NCBI RefSeq assembly: GCF_030273445.1 | Contig: NZ_CP120678.1 | Span: 1,651,501-1,715,500, forward strand | Origin: Selenobaculum gibii | GTDB lineage: Bacteria > Bacillota > Negativicutes > ICN-92133 | Length of the DNA: 64,000 nt | Direction of reading: 5' to 3' | Part shown: piece by piece, positions 1 through 9,501 of the stretch | Layout: each line of letters begins with the position of its first letter | Position numbering within the stretch: position 1 is the stretch's first letter | Notes under the pieces: model-generated | The model's input: only the letters and a program-made list of their open reading frames with translations | The model's database searches: none | Told to the model about the DNA's origin: nothing | Translations under genes and position numbers: made by a program

Positions 1-8
1 AAATCCAT
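1..8 (-). CDS. Start of a leftward gene cut by the window edge
   Basis: An ATG at 8-6 on the minus strand is preceded by a strong GAGGAGG ribosome site at about 15-21, spaced normally. Only two codons (Met-Asp) and part of a third are visible, so the product cannot be identified. Its place after mutA-mutB-meaB would suit another gene of the methylmalonyl-CoA pathway such as an epimerase, but that is only inference from context. Confidence 0.5.
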
Positions 9-60
9 GTTAATCCTCCTCAACCTTTTTATAAAATATTAATTATTTTCCTTTACCTAT

Positions 61-99
61 TAAACACAAACTATGGTGATGCGAAAATCGCATCACCAT
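61..99 (-). terminator. Hairpin with U-rich tail, terminator-like
   Basis: Perfect 11-bp inverted repeat (73-83 with 89-99) around a 5-nt loop. On the minus strand it is followed by a U-rich tract (AGTTTGTGTTT). It lies between the structured RNA at 129-230 and the start codon at 8, so it could end the mut operon or act as the switchable terminator of a leader. Confidence 0.5.
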
Positions 100-128
100 T
101 GATGGGAATTTAATAGTTATATAGATAA

Positions 129-230
129 CGCAAACCGACGTGTGTGCACCTAATAATGAGCAATCACTAAAAGAGAGTCAAATACTTATAAAGTAACTTT
201 TAGGGTTGTGATATAGGAAGCCGGTTTGCG
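129..230 (-). ncRNA. Structured intercistronic RNA, class unknown
   Basis: Nine-base arms CGCAAACCG/CGGTTTGCG (129-137 and 222-230) enclose a second helix (167-173 with 197-203) and further short complementarities. It lies directly after the meaB stop and before a terminator-like hairpin and a new gene start, the usual layout of a cis-regulatory leader. I compared it by eye with the common riboswitch cores (cobalamin, TPP, lysine, M-box, THF) and found no match. Confidence 0.4.
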
Positions 231-249
231 GATATCTCTTTTCTGCCAC

Positions 250-1380
250 TTATTCTTCATAAGCGGCAAGCAGCCGCTGCATTGCCATAGTTGCTGAAAT
301 TTTACCTTCACCCACTTCTTCGTCAATGTGACTGCGGCATTCTCTTACCCGCTCATTTTGATAAAAGCGATTATGCAAATTTTCTTCAACCATTGAATAT
401 ACCCATGCCAAAGTTTGTTTCTTACGACGAGAAGTAAAGACTCCACTTACGGTCACAGTTTCTTTAAACTTTTCGATAACATGCCACAAGTCATCAATAC
501 CTTCCCCCGTAAGCGAGGAACAAGTGTGTGCACGTGTTTGCCAACCTTCGGTAGCCTGTCGTAAATAATGAAGAATACGCTCATACTCCACTTTGACCAT
601 TTGGGCCTTTTGCTTATTATCGCCATCAGCCTTATTAATCAAAATTGCATCGGCAATTTCCATAACACCCTTTTTCATCCCCTGTAATTCATCTCCTGCT
701 CCTGTTAAAACAACAAGCAAAAAGAAATCAACCATAGAGCGGACAGTAATTTCACTCTGTCCAACTCCAACGGTTTCTACCAAAATAATATCGTAGCCAG
801 CGGCTTCACATAAAAGTAAAGTTTCTCTACTTTTTTTCGTAACTCCGCCTAATGTGCAACTCGACGGTGATGGTCTAATAAATGCATTTGGTTCCTTTGA
901 CAAATTCTCCATCCGCGTTTTATCACCTAAAATACTGCCCTTTGTAATACTGCTACTTGGGTCAACCGCCAATACTGCAACTTTATGTCCGCGCCCACAC
1001 AATTTTGAACCAAGCGCTTCAATAAATGTACTCTTTCCCGCGCCAGGCACACCAGTAATCCCAACACGAATTGAGTTCCCTGTATGCGGTAATAATTTTT
1101 GCAATACTTGCTGCGCTAGCACCATATGCTTGGGCGAATTGCTTTCGATTAGAGTAATCGCCCTTGATAATAACATTCTGTCACCAGCTAAAACACCTTG
1201 CACATAATCATCGACTGTGAGCCTTGGACGTTTCACCCCACTTGCAGCTGTTTTTTCTAACGGGGCAGTCTTCTTTGTCATTCCGTCGTGCCCACCATCA
1301 ACCCCAGTCATCACACGGCAGGCAAATTCACTGCCGGCACACTCAGGTTGCCAATCAGGTCGATAAGTTGAATTACTCAT
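250..1380 (-). CDS. meaB: MeaB/ArgK-type GTPase, methylmalonyl-CoA mutase chaperone
   Basis: A G3E-family GTPase that gates adenosylcobalamin loading into methylmalonyl-CoA mutase and protects the enzyme from inactivation. Visible motifs are the P-loop GVPGAGKST (residues 110-118), the [18 protein letters not shown] segment, ETVGVGQSE (switch II area) and NKAD (base recognition). The 376-residue length includes an N-terminal extension of about 50 residues ahead of the helical region. The start overlaps the end of mutB by 8 bases, so the two are translationally coupled. The identity is firm; the role follows from the family and the operon position. Confidence 0.95.
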   Translation of the reverse strand: MSNSTYRPDWQPECAGSEFACRVMTGVDGGHDGMTKKTAPLEKTAASGVKRPRLTVDDYVQGVLAGDRMLLSRAITLIESNSPKHMVLAQQVLQKLLPHTGNSIRVGITGVPGAGKSTFIEALGSKLCGRGHKVAVLAVDPSSSITKGSILGDKTRMENLSKEPNAFIRPSPSSCTLGGVTKKSRETLLLCEAAGYDIILVETVGVGQSEITVRSMVDFFLLVVLTGAGDELQGMKKGVMEIADAILINKADGDNKQKAQMVKVEYERILHYLRQATEGWQTRAHTCSSLTGEGIDDLWHVIEKFKETVTVSGVFTSRRKKQTLAWVYSMVEENLHNRFYQNERVRECRSHIDEEVGEGKISATMAMQRLLAAYEE

Positions 1381-3556
1381 GATCCCAATTCAAGCGTTTT
1401 TTCAATTCTTCAAGGACTTTTCCGGCTGCAATCGGAATAATTGTCCCCGGTCCAAATATTGCTGCGGCACCATGTTCACGCAAGAAATCATAATCTTGGG
1501 CTGGAATAACACCGCCAATAACTACCATAATATCTTCACGTCCACGTTTTTTTAATTCCTCTATCAATTGTGGCAATAGAGTTTTATGCCCTGCGGCGAG
1601 CGAACTCATTCCCACAACATGGACATCGTTATCCACCGCATCTTGTGCAGTTTCCTCTGGTGTTTGGAATAACGGTCCGATATCAACATCAAATCCTAAA
1701 TCCGCAAAGGCTGTTGCAATTACTTTTGCTCCACGGTCATGGCCATCTTGCCCCATTTTTGCAATCATGATTCTCGGACGACGACCTTCTGCATCTTCAA
1801 ATTCATCTGTCATTTTGCGAACGCGTTTAATTTCATCTTCATCAGCAAATTCACTGCTATATACTCCAGAAATTGAACGAATAATGGCTTTATGCCGTCC
1901 AGAAACTTTTTCTACTGCATCGGAAATTTCACCAAGGCTCGCTCTTGCGCGGGCTGCATCTACTGCCAATGCTAATAAGTTTCCTTCCCCTGTTTCTACG
2001 GATTTTGTAATTGCTTCTAAACAAGATTGTACTTTATCATTATCACGATTTGATCGTAATTTTTCTAAACGACGAATTTGTGCCTGACGTACTGCTACAT
2101 TATCAACATCAAGAATATCCAATGGATCTTCTTTATCTAAACGATATTTATTTACGCCAACAATCATTTCATCGCGCGAATCAATATGCGCCTGTCTACG
2201 TGCTGCCGCTTCTTCGATTCTCATTTTTGGCAAACCTGTATCAATTGCTTTTGCCATACCACCAAGTGCTTCAACTTCTTGAATATGTGCCCAAGCGCTT
2301 TTTACCAGTTCTTGTGTTAATGCCTCTACATAATAGGAACCGCCCCACGGATCCACAACTTTACAAATTTTTGTTTCATCTTGTAAATATAATTGTGTGT
2401 TACGAGCAATACGTGCCGAGAAATCTGTTGGTAAGGCAATTGCTTCATCAAGTGCATTCGTATGCAATGATTGTGTATGTCCAAGTGCTGCTGCCATCGC
2501 CTCAATACATGTCCGAACAACATTATTAAATGGATCTTGCTCAGTTAAGCTCCAACCAGAAGTTTGCGAATGTGTTCTAAGTGCCATGGATTTTGTTTTT
2601 TGCGGATTAAATTGTTTAATAATCTTTGCCCATAGCAAACGTCCAGCACGCATCTTAGCAACTTCCATAAAGTAATTTTTTCCCATTGCCCAAAAGAAGG
2701 ATAATCGTGGTGCAAATGCATCTACACTTAATCCAGAATTTACCCCTGTTCTAATATATTCAAGCCCATCGGCAAGCGTATAACCAAGTTCAATATCCGC
2801 TGTCGCTCCAGCCTCCTGCATGTGATAACCCGAGATACTAATACTGTTAAACTTCGGCATAAATTGCGAAGTATAAGCAAAAATATCGCCGATAATCCGC
2901 ATCGATGCTGCTGGCGGATAAATGTACGTATTACGCACCATGAATTCTTTTAATATATCATTTTGGATTGTACCAGCTAAAACTTCTTGTTTTACCCCTT
3001 GTTCTTCTGCTGCAACAATATAGAATGCTAGTACCGGAAGCACCGCTCCATTCATTGTCATTGATACTGACATTTTATCTAATGGAATTCCCGAAAATAA
3101 AATTTCCATGTCAAGGATTGAATCAACAGCAACCCCTGCTTTACCAACATCACCAACAACGCGTGGATGATCGGAATCATAGCCACGATGTGTTGCCAAG
3201 TCAAAAGCGATAGACAAACCTTTCTGCCCAGCTGCTAAGTTACGACGATAAAACGCATTACTTTCTTCCGCCGTAGAAAACCCTGCATATTGGCGAACTG
3301 TCCACGGACGAGTTACATACATTGTTGGATAAGGGCCACGCAGAAATGGTGGAATCCCTGCGACATAATGTAAATGATTCATCCCTGCTAAATCACTTCT
3401 CGTATATAGCGGTTTTAAATCAATTTGTTCCATCGTCCGTTGATACAATTCTTTAACACTACACCCTGTTTGTGCTTCTAATCTATCTTTCCATTCAGCA
3501 AAACTCTCTTGTTTTGCCTGTCCTTGAAAAGCCATTTTTGTAAAATCAGGTTGCAT
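1373..3556 (-). CDS. mutB: Methylmalonyl-CoA mutase large subunit (B12-binding)
   Basis: Catalytic subunit of the heterodimeric adenosylcobalamin-dependent mutase that interconverts succinyl-CoA and (R)-methylmalonyl-CoA in the propionate pathway. The TIM-barrel substrate domain fills the N-terminal three quarters (e.g. [19 protein letters not shown]). The C-terminal B12 domain shows DGHDRG, the DxHxxG cobalt-ligand motif, near residue 604. The open frame extends 10 codons further upstream, but AAGGAGGG sits 8 bases before the ATG at 3556, which also overlaps the mutA stop as TAATG. That start gives 727 residues. Confidence 0.97.
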   Translation of the reverse strand: MQPDFTKMAFQGQAKQESFAEWKDRLEAQTGCSVKELYQRTMEQIDLKPLYTRSDLAGMNHLHYVAGIPPFLRGPYPTMYVTRPWTVRQYAGFSTAEESNAFYRRNLAAGQKGLSIAFDLATHRGYDSDHPRVVGDVGKAGVAVDSILDMEILFSGIPLDKMSVSMTMNGAVLPVLAFYIVAAEEQGVKQEVLAGTIQNDILKEFMVRNTYIYPPAASMRIIGDIFAYTSQFMPKFNSISISGYHMQEAGATADIELGYTLADGLEYIRTGVNSGLSVDAFAPRLSFFWAMGKNYFMEVAKMRAGRLLWAKIIKQFNPQKTKSMALRTHSQTSGWSLTEQDPFNNVVRTCIEAMAAALGHTQSLHTNALDEAIALPTDFSARIARNTQLYLQDETKICKVVDPWGGSYYVEALTQELVKSAWAHIQEVEALGGMAKAIDTGLPKMRIEEAAARRQAHIDSRDEMIVGVNKYRLDKEDPLDILDVDNVAVRQAQIRRLEKLRSNRDNDKVQSCLEAITKSVETGEGNLLALAVDAARARASLGEISDAVEKVSGRHKAIIRSISGVYSSEFADEDEIKRVRKMTDEFEDAEGRRPRIMIAKMGQDGHDRGAKVIATAFADLGFDVDIGPLFQTPEETAQDAVDNDVHVVGMSSLAAGHKTLLPQLIEELKKRGREDIMVVIGGVIPAQDYDFLREHGAAAIFGPGTIIPIAAGKVLEELKKRLNWDHE

Positions 3557-5724
3557 TATTTTATCCCTCCTTGTTGTTGTAGCCAAGTCAAGATATTATA
3601 GCAATTTGCCCGAACATGAATAAATTCCTCAACTCCTGCTTCACGATAAGATGCTTCATATTCTGGTGCTGGTGCGCCAGCAAGCATAACAATCATTTCT
3701 GGCTTTTCAGCTTTTATTTTTTTCGCAACTGGTGGAACAAGTTCCGGATACGTATCATCTGTTGAACAAATAATCGCGACTAAAGCGCCTGATTTTACTG
3801 CTGCTTCAGCTGCTTCATCGGTTGTCATAAATCCATCATTTTTAAGTACCTCAAAGCCACCTACTTCGAAGAACCCCGTACTAAAGTCAGCTCTAGGTTT
3901 ATGTTGCGGTATTTTCCCCATATTCGCTAAAAAGATTTTTAATTTTTCGCCATGCTCTACTTCATAAGCTTTGGCTTTATCACGCAACTGTTCGAACTGT
4001 TCTGTAAAACGATGTTTTTCCACCATACAAGGAATATTTTCCCCTTCACTGGTTTCATATAAAACATTTCTTGCATCCTCTAATGTTGCACCTGCACTAA
4101 ATACTGCTTCTAATACATTAATCAAATCATCTGATTTATTTTGAATACTTTGTCTTAACTGTAGTAATTTTTCATCACGAAATTTTTCATCAATGTCATC
4201 AACAAAATCATTAATTTGCTTTGTACGCATTTCTTTTATCGCTGCTACATCAAGTTCATTTTTCTCTAGCAATTCCTCTAGCGCATTCGCATACATATTT
4301 ACACCAACGACACGATCTGCACGTTGTGCTAATTTTTTGAAGCGCTGCATCAATACATCTTTTACATCGCCTTGTACTTTTCCAGCCTTTAACGCTTCAA
4401 TCATGCCGCCGTCAACTTCAACCTGTTGCATTACTTGCCATGACTTCTCAGCTACTTGTTTTGTTAAAGACTCAATATACCAGGATCCACCTGCTGGATC
4501 GACCGGTTGACATAAATTACATTCGTTTTGTAACATAATCTGCGTGTTTCTTGCAATACGTCTAGAAAACTCATCACCTAAACGAATCGCTGAATCAAAG
4601 GGTTGCACTTCTAAACTGTCAATACCACCAACAACCGCAGAAAAGGCTTCTGTTGTTGTTCTAAGCATATTTACATATGGATCATATACTGTTTTATTAA
4701 AGTTCGCAGTACATGCATGAATAATCATTTTTTGTGCTTCTTTATCACCGCCAAAACTTTCAACAACTTTAGACCATAACTGTCTTGCTGCTCTAAGTTT
4801 TGCAATTTCCATAAAGAACATTGCACCTAATGAAAAAGTAAATTGCATTTGTTTCGCAATTGTATTTATCTCTAGTCCACGTTTTTGTAATTCACGAATA
4901 TAAGTAATCGCCGTAGCCAAAACATAACCTAATTCTTGAACAGCACTAGCTCCACCATCGCTATACACTTGCCCATCCAAGATAATCGTTCTTAACTCTG
5001 GCACATTTTTTTCTGTCCATTTCACTGTTTTTGCAAGTTCATCGAATAAATCATCTAACGATGCAGATAACTCCCCTTTTGCTACCAATACACCAATTGG
5101 ATCAGCACCAATACAGCCATGTACATCAGTAAGTTTCTGAGAATTCGCTTTTAACATTGCACTGAGCATACTAATCATCAAGCTATTATTTGCACCACAA
5201 TTGACATATAATTGATACTTTCTCAAATCCAATCCAGCAAAAACTTCGTACATATCTTGAATCGTACTGATTGATACACCACCCTTTTGAATTTGCTTGT
5301 CAATCTTATCACCATTTTGTCCTTGTTTTGTAAGTGCATCAAGTTTAATATTGATGGCAGTTGCACCTTTTTCCAACTCATGTTTAATTAATTTGTTTAA
5401 TTCAGCTGGAATAACATCATCCATTTGTTGCGCAATAAGCCAAGGCTTTGTTATATAGCCCCCCTCATGTGTTCCCCGCATATAATTTTCCATGCCAGGC
5501 AAGTTTGATAATTCTTCTGGATTCGGTGCCATTTCCATAGTATACATTGGCTCTAAAGTAATGCCCTCATAGGTTTTCGTAAACAATTTTTTCTCGAAAC
5601 TGCCACCTTTTAACGTAGCAATTGCTTCTTGTTTCCACTCCTCATAATCAGGAGCAACAAACTCATCAAAGCTAACCTTTGGAAGTTCAGCTTCTTGCAG
5701 CTCTTTTTCTTCTGTTTGTTTCAT
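3556..5724 (-). CDS. mutA: Methylmalonyl-CoA mutase small subunit
   Basis: Non-catalytic partner of MutB, with the same two-domain fold. The C-terminal cobalamin-like domain has lost the DxHxxG cobalt ligand: the matching place reads [20 protein letters not shown], as is usual for MutA. First gene of mutA-mutB-meaB, with a 1-base overlap into mutB. The frame opens at 5748, but the ATG at 5724 has a better ribosome site (AAAGGA with an 8-base spacer), giving 722 residues. The leader carries several terminators and a cobalamin riboswitch. Confidence 0.95.
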   Translation of the reverse strand: MKQTEEKELQEAELPKVSFDEFVAPDYEEWKQEAIATLKGGSFEKKLFTKTYEGITLEPMYTMEMAPNPEELSNLPGMENYMRGTHEGGYITKPWLIAQQMDDVIPAELNKLIKHELEKGATAINIKLDALTKQGQNGDKIDKQIQKGGVSISTIQDMYEVFAGLDLRKYQLYVNCGANNSLMISMLSAMLKANSQKLTDVHGCIGADPIGVLVAKGELSASLDDLFDELAKTVKWTEKNVPELRTIILDGQVYSDGGASAVQELGYVLATAITYIRELQKRGLEINTIAKQMQFTFSLGAMFFMEIAKLRAARQLWSKVVESFGGDKEAQKMIIHACTANFNKTVYDPYVNMLRTTTEAFSAVVGGIDSLEVQPFDSAIRLGDEFSRRIARNTQIMLQNECNLCQPVDPAGGSWYIESLTKQVAEKSWQVMQQVEVDGGMIEALKAGKVQGDVKDVLMQRFKKLAQRADRVVGVNMYANALEELLEKNELDVAAIKEMRTKQINDFVDDIDEKFRDEKLLQLRQSIQNKSDDLINVLEAVFSAGATLEDARNVLYETSEGENIPCMVEKHRFTEQFEQLRDKAKAYEVEHGEKLKIFLANMGKIPQHKPRADFSTGFFEVGGFEVLKNDGFMTTDEAAEAAVKSGALVAIICSTDDTYPELVPPVAKKIKAEKPEMIVMLAGAPAPEYEASYREAGVEEFIHVRANCYNILTWLQQQGGIK

Positions 5725-5763
5725 ATTCCTAATCCTTTCTTGTAGCATACTGGTAACCTATTA

Positions 5764-5965
5764 AAGAGTTTTTATTAAAAAGGGAAGACAAGAGTGCCTC
5801 CCCCTTGTTTGAAAAAGGATGTCTCCGAGCGGAAACATCGGGCATACGCCCAGTACAATAAAAAATAAATATATGAGCAATGTTCTCCACCAAAGCTAAG
5901 AAGCGGAGAAAACTTTTTGACTAAAATAAAAAATCCTTCTTTGCCTACAATTGCAAAGAAGGATT
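5764..5965 (-). terminator. Stacked hairpins with U-tracts before mutA
   Basis: At least three leftward terminator-like structures lie in 200 bases. AATCCTTCTTTGC pairs with its complement at 5930-5965 and is followed by TTTTTTATTTT. A GATGT..TCC/GGA..ACATC hairpin near 5818-5843 is followed by TTTTT. A GGGGAG/CTTCCC hairpin near 5778-5803 is followed by TTTTT. A further stem, GTTCTCC/GGAGAA, lies near 5881-5912, and a perfect GGGCATACGCCC palindrome near 5850. No open frame fits between them. Confidence 0.6.
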
Positions 5966-5985
5966 TAAAGTTAATATATATTTAC

Positions 5986-6018
5986 TAAATAAAAATCTCG
6001 ACAAATATAAGTCGAGAT
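5986..6018 (-). terminator. Riboswitch expression-platform terminator
   Basis: ATCTCGAC (5995-6002) pairs with GTCGAGAT (6011-6018), and on the minus strand the stem is followed by TTTTTATTT. It is the first intrinsic terminator downstream of the cobalamin aptamer, so it is the likely off-switch. Confidence 0.65.
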
Positions 6019-6065
6019 AAATAGATTTAGAAATCTATAAATCTCCTTCCCATCGCTCGCAGGTC

Positions 6066-6235
6066 AAACGGTGATTGTTAATTAGGCAGTTCTCCTGGCT
6101 CTAGTTCATCGCTCGCTCAGTCTTCCCAGAATTTTTTCCAGTGACATTTGTTGAGTTCGCTCCCTAATACAGTGGCGGGACCGCGTTGGCATTTAACCAA
6201 ACTTCCCTATTAAGTCCTTTCGGACACCTAATTCT
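6066..6235 (-). ncRNA. Cobalamin (B12) riboswitch
   Basis: Read on the minus strand, the conserved core is complete and in order: GGTG.., TTAATAGGGAA, GGTTAAATGCCAACGCGGTC, CCGCCACTGT, GGGAGCGA, GTCACTGG, CTGGGAAG, then the B12 box AGCCAGGAGAACTGCC and the closing CACC. It reads toward mutA, about 340 bases away, but a terminator set lies in between. Such aptamers usually switch expression off when adenosylcobalamin is plentiful. Confidence 0.93.
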
Positions 6236-6370
6236 ATATATGAAATTTTATTTACTCTCATAAACAAGGCTTATCTTATCACTATGATTTATTTATGTCA
6301 ATAGTGTTTGCGTATATTTTTTTACAAAAATTCTTATTTTACCAACAAATTTATGCAAACTAACATAAAG

Positions 6371-6770
6371 TTATTTAAAAATCTGAATTTGCCCGCACCA
6401 CTTTTTCCATTCCAACGTCCCAGTAACAATAATATTAGGTGGCGTTCCAATCATCGTCATAATCCCACCAAACCCAGCAGCAAATGCTAGTGGCATCAAC
6501 TGCCTAGATACAGGGATTTTCGCAACTGAACAAATGCCAATAATAACATCAGTCGTTCCTTTATTAGAACGAATAGAGGACAATATCGCGGCAACTAACA
6601 TAATCGCAATCATTAGCTTATTTTCACTTTTTCCAGAGCCTTTTACGACGATATCGCCAATTTTCTGTGTGAATGAATCGAATCACATAGCCAAAAAAGC
6701 ATAACACAAAAAATATAATGGACATGTTGACTGCTATATTTAAAAACGGATTTGTCGTCACTGGTTGCAT
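6371..6770 (-). pseudogene. Remnant of a DASS/SLC13-type anion symporter
   Basis: The ATG at 6770 has a GAGGTGA ribosome site and reads into MQPVTTNPFLNIAV.. and a membrane segment. A frameshift near 6680 moves the rest to another frame (DSFTQKIGDIVVKGSG.. MIAIMLVAAILSS). That part carries GTPPN, the signature of sodium-dependent dicarboxylate/sulfate symporters. The frame then stops at 6371, far short of a full carrier of about 450 residues. Both the frameshift and the truncation point to a dead gene. A dicarboxylate carrier would fit next to the mut operon, but it is not functional here. Confidence 0.7.
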
Positions 6771-6823
6771 ATTACTTTCACCTCAATAATCATTTTAAAA
6801 TTGCATAAAAAAACATATCTCTG

Positions 6824-6969
6824 CTAATCATTGAGATTGCCAAAAGCATCTATCCCATTATACAGTGGTGTGGATGATGGTGGAAAAGCATATGCTGTCA
6901 AAATGGAAAGGATCCATAGAGGTAACACACATAAAAAGTTGATGACGATTTTTTTATTTTTCTTTTCAT
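6824..6969 (-). pseudogene. Short decayed membrane or exported protein remnant
   Basis: The ATG at 6969 follows a GGGGGAAA site and begins MKRKIKK. After the A7 run the frame is lost, but the shifted frame reads IVINFLCVLPLWILSILTAY (one hydrophobic segment), then AFPPSSTPLYNG and a stop. One missing base in the A-run explains the break. It lies just upstream of the symporter remnant and may be part of the same decayed locus. No family recognised. Confidence 0.3.
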
Positions 6970-7224
6970 AGTTTCCCCCTTTTCACTTTTTTGCAGATTT
7001 GCATTATCTTCTGCTCCGTTTTTGTATACAAATAAGTACTTCTTACAGAAATAAACTTCCTTATTATAATCTATGAAAAGAAGAATAAATTGGAAACAAT
7101 CATTTTTAGGTTCTTCATCCTTTATCCGATGATTAACCTGCTCTAAGACTCCCATCTTCTACAAGCGGGAGTTATATCCATAGAGCACAGGCGAGCGACT
7201 AAATCCCTGGATAACGATTTCTAA

Positions 7225-7256
7225 AATTCAGATGGAGTTAAAACTCCATCTGAATT
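7225..7256. repeat. Perfect 14-bp inverted repeat hairpin
   Basis: AATTCAGATGGAGT and its complement flank a 4-base TAAA loop. On the minus strand the tail is TTTTAGAAA, so it could end leftward transcription. It sits 65 bases upstream of the ferritin-like gene. Confidence 0.45.
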
Positions 7257-7320
7257 AAGAACTCTATTTATAAATATTGCTTTTATAGATGGTTATAACT
7301 ATCTATAGGAGGTGATTTGA

Positions 7321-7509
7321 TTGAGTCATATTGATATCAAAAAAACAATGGAGCAAACACTTTGTCAAAAGCAAGAGGAAATTAGAAACTACCAACGATT
7401 TTCACATGCATTTGATGACCCAGAAGCTGCAAAAATGTTTGCACATTTTGCAGAAGCAGAAATGTTGCATGCAACACAACTTATTGATATGCTAAAAAAA
7501 TTCAATTAA
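7321..7509 (+). CDS. Small ferritin-like/rubrerythrin-type helical protein
   Basis: 62 residues starting at TTG behind a very strong AGGAGGTGA site. The sequence is two amphipathic helices with EEIRNYQRF and FAEAEMLHATQLIDML. The ExxH pattern (E..H in AEMLHA) recalls half of a ferritin-like four-helix bundle, which could form a metal site by dimerising. It is monocistronic, with its own terminator at 7521-7560. The family is inferred from the pattern only. Confidence 0.6.
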   Translation: MSHIDIKKTMEQTLCQKQEEIRNYQRFSHAFDDPEAAKMFAHFAEAEMLHATQLIDMLKKFN

Positions 7510-7520
7510 AAAGCATAGTA

Positions 7521-7560
7521 AAATACGCCCAAGAGTTTATTCTCTTAGGGCGTATTTTTA
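7521..7560 (+). terminator. Intrinsic terminator of the ferritin-like gene
   Basis: AAATACGCCC..AGAG pairs with CTCT.AGGGCGTATTT around a short loop, followed by TTTTTA. Confidence 0.85.
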
Positions 7561-7683
7561 TCCGATCGATCATGTATCTCGGTAAGAGTTACAACTCCTA
7601 CTGAGGCAGCTTTGTTTATCATTTGTCGTTTCAGTATGAACATGCTACAATGATATTCATCTACAAAGAAAAGAGGTTTAGCT

Positions 7684-8253
7684 GTGCAATTTATTAAAGA
7701 ACTCCATCATTATCTACCAATAAACGAACAAGAAATCTCAGATAAAAAAGCGATGAGTCTAATGATTGAAAAATTTCCCGATACAATTTTATTACGTGAC
7801 AACACACTTGCTCATATAGCTGTTTCTGGTTTTATTGTCAATCAAACTTATGATAAAACCTTGATGATTCATCATAATATCTATCAATCCTGGGGATGGA
7901 CTGGTGGACACGCGGATGGGGATAGTAATTTATTGCAGGTTGCAATAAAAGAAGCAAAAGAAGAAACGGGAATCTCACAAGCTGCACCACTTACTAATTC
8001 ACTTGCCGGAATTGATATTCTCCCTGTATTCAGTCATATGAAACAAGGGAAATTCGTCAATACACATTTACATCTTTGTTTTTCTTATCTGCTTCTTGCT
8101 GATGAGTCAGAAACATTACAATACAAACCTGATGAAAACAGCGGAGTAAAATGGCTACCCTTTAGTCAAATTTCTAACTATTGTTCAGAAGCTCATATGA
8201 TCCCTGTATATGAAAAATTAATTCAAAAGGTAAAATACTATGCAAACAAATAG
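7684..8253 (+). CDS. NUDIX hydrolase
   Basis: 189 residues from a GTG start with an AAGAGG site. The Nudix box is visible as GGHADGDSNLLQVAIKEAKEETGI; the metal-binding KEAKEETG part is intact, while the upstream Glu of the classical box is Ser. WGWTGGHADGD is typical of a NUDIX subgroup of unassigned substrate. The end overlaps the start of mutY by 14 bases, so the two are co-translated. A role in nucleotide-pool cleaning beside mutY is tempting but unproven. Confidence 0.85.
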   Translation: MQFIKELHHYLPINEQEISDKKAMSLMIEKFPDTILLRDNTLAHIAVSGFIVNQTYDKTLMIHHNIYQSWGWTGGHADGDSNLLQVAIKEAKEETGISQAAPLTNSLAGIDILPVFSHMKQGKFVNTHLHLCFSYLLLADESETLQYKPDENSGVKWLPFSQISNYCSEAHMIPVYEKLIQKVKYYANK

Positions 8254-9289
8254 TACAACAATGATACTTAAAGAAATCGTTACACCCTTACTCCGTTGGT
8301 ATCATAGCCATGCACGCATTTTACCTTGGCGTGAAAATCCTAATCCTTACTTCGTCTGGATATCCGAAATCATGCTCCAACAAACACGCGTCGAAGCAGT
8401 GAAACCATATTTCGATCGTTTTATTTCTGCCTTGCCAACCGTTGAGTCATTAGCTGAAGTTCCCGAAAATGAATTATTAAAACTTTGGGAAGGATTAGGA
8501 TACTATAACCGTGCGCGAAATTTGCAGAAATCAGCACAAGAAATTGTTATAAATCATGATGGAAAGCTTCCTGCAAACTATAAAAAGCTTCTTTCCTTGC
8601 CTGGAATTGGGCCATATACGGCGGGAGCAATCGCTTCTATCGCTTATCAGATCCCCGTTCCAGCAGTTGATGGAAATGTTTTAAGAGTGATTACACGTTT
8701 ACTAGCAAGTCGCGATGATATTATGAAAGAAAAAACTCGCAAAAAAATTGAATCGTACCTTGCGCAAGTTATCCCCGCAAATGAAGCGGGTAATTTTAAT
8801 CAATCCTTAATGGAACTCGGTGCAACGGTTTGTTTACCAAAAGGAGCCGCAAAATGCTATAGCTGCCCGCTCAAGCAAATTTGTTTGAGTTTCGCTGAAG
8901 ATTGCATAAGTGAAATCCCTGTCAAAACACCTAAAAAAACGAAACGCATCGAAAGTTATACAATGCTTCGCTTACAATATGAAAATAAAATTGCTTTGCA
9001 AAAAAGACCATCCACCGGCTTACTTGCAAGCCTATGGGAATTACCTCACCTAGATAATCACATGGGCCAAGCACAAATAATTCATTATCTCCAAGAAAAA
9101 AACTATAAAGTAAAAAATATTACTCCGCTTCCGCCTTCCAAACACATTTTCACCCATATTGAATGGCATATGATAGGATATTATATTGAGTTAGAACAAA
9201 TCCCTGCCAAAAGCAATTATCATTGGATTTCACCACAAAACCTTATAGATGATTATGCCATACCAACGGCTTTTAAAGGTTATCTCTAA
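8240..9289 (+). CDS. mutY: A/G-specific adenine DNA glycosylase MutY
   Basis: Removes adenine mispaired with 8-oxoguanine. Seen: catalytic Glu in EIMLQQTRVE, helix-hairpin-helix LLSLPGIGPYTAGAIASIAY, catalytic Asp in AVDGNVLRV, and a [4Fe-4S] cluster motif. The cluster spacing is C-x7-C-x2-C-x5-C, one residue longer in the first gap than the usual C-x6-C. The C-terminal third (MLRLQYENKIALQKRPSTGLLASLWELP) is the MutT-like 8-oxoG recognition domain. The 349-residue length is normal. It overlaps the preceding NUDIX gene. Confidence 0.95.
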   Translation: MQTNSTTMILKEIVTPLLRWYHSHARILPWRENPNPYFVWISEIMLQQTRVEAVKPYFDRFISALPTVESLAEVPENELLKLWEGLGYYNRARNLQKSAQEIVINHDGKLPANYKKLLSLPGIGPYTAGAIASIAYQIPVPAVDGNVLRVITRLLASRDDIMKEKTRKKIESYLAQVIPANEAGNFNQSLMELGATVCLPKGAAKCYSCPLKQICLSFAEDCISEIPVKTPKKTKRIESYTMLRLQYENKIALQKRPSTGLLASLWELPHLDNHMGQAQIIHYLQEKNYKVKNITPLPPSKHIFTHIEWHMIGYYIELEQIPAKSNYHWISPQNLIDDYAIPTAFKGYL

Positions 9290-9315
9290 ATTTTAAAAAT
9301 AGATTTTCTATTAAT

Positions 9316-9358
9316 AATGCTTTTATAAACTTTAAATATGTTTATAAAAGCATTATAT
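9316..9358 (+). terminator. Terminator after mutY
   Basis: A 15-bp perfect inverted repeat (AATGCTTTTATAAAC and complement, 9316-9330 and 9340-9354) is followed by TATTT. It lies 27 bases after the mutY stop. Confidence 0.7.
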
Positions 9359-9426
9359 TTCCCCTAATATATTTATTTTTGTCTAGTAAATCAATATTAT
9401 GCCTTCATTATTTAGCTGACTTTACT

Positions 9427-9456
9427 TTGACAATAACACATCATTTCTACTATACT
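9427..9456 (+). promoter_or_regulatory. Sigma-A-type promoter of the permease gene
   Basis: TTGACA (9427-9432), 18-base spacer, TATACT (9451-9456). The predicted transcript begins near 9463, which rules out the earlier in-frame start at 9379. Confidence 0.75.
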
Positions 9457-9501
9457 CTTATTTATGACATTTTAAGAATAATAGGAAAAGGTGTGATTTT
9501 T

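Noticed and set aside
6898-7155. 85-codon leftward frame
   Set aside because: The upstream part has no ribosome site; only the last codons coincide with a frameshifted remnant beginning at 6969.
7684-9289. Calling the NUDIX gene mutT because it overlaps mutY
   Set aside because: The Nudix box departs from MutT (Ser for the first Glu) and the surrounding sequence fits a different NUDIX subgroup; linkage alone is not enough.
9379-9501. N-terminal extension of the permease
   Set aside because: A consensus promoter (9427-9456) lies inside it and the true N-terminus pattern begins at the TTG at 9502.
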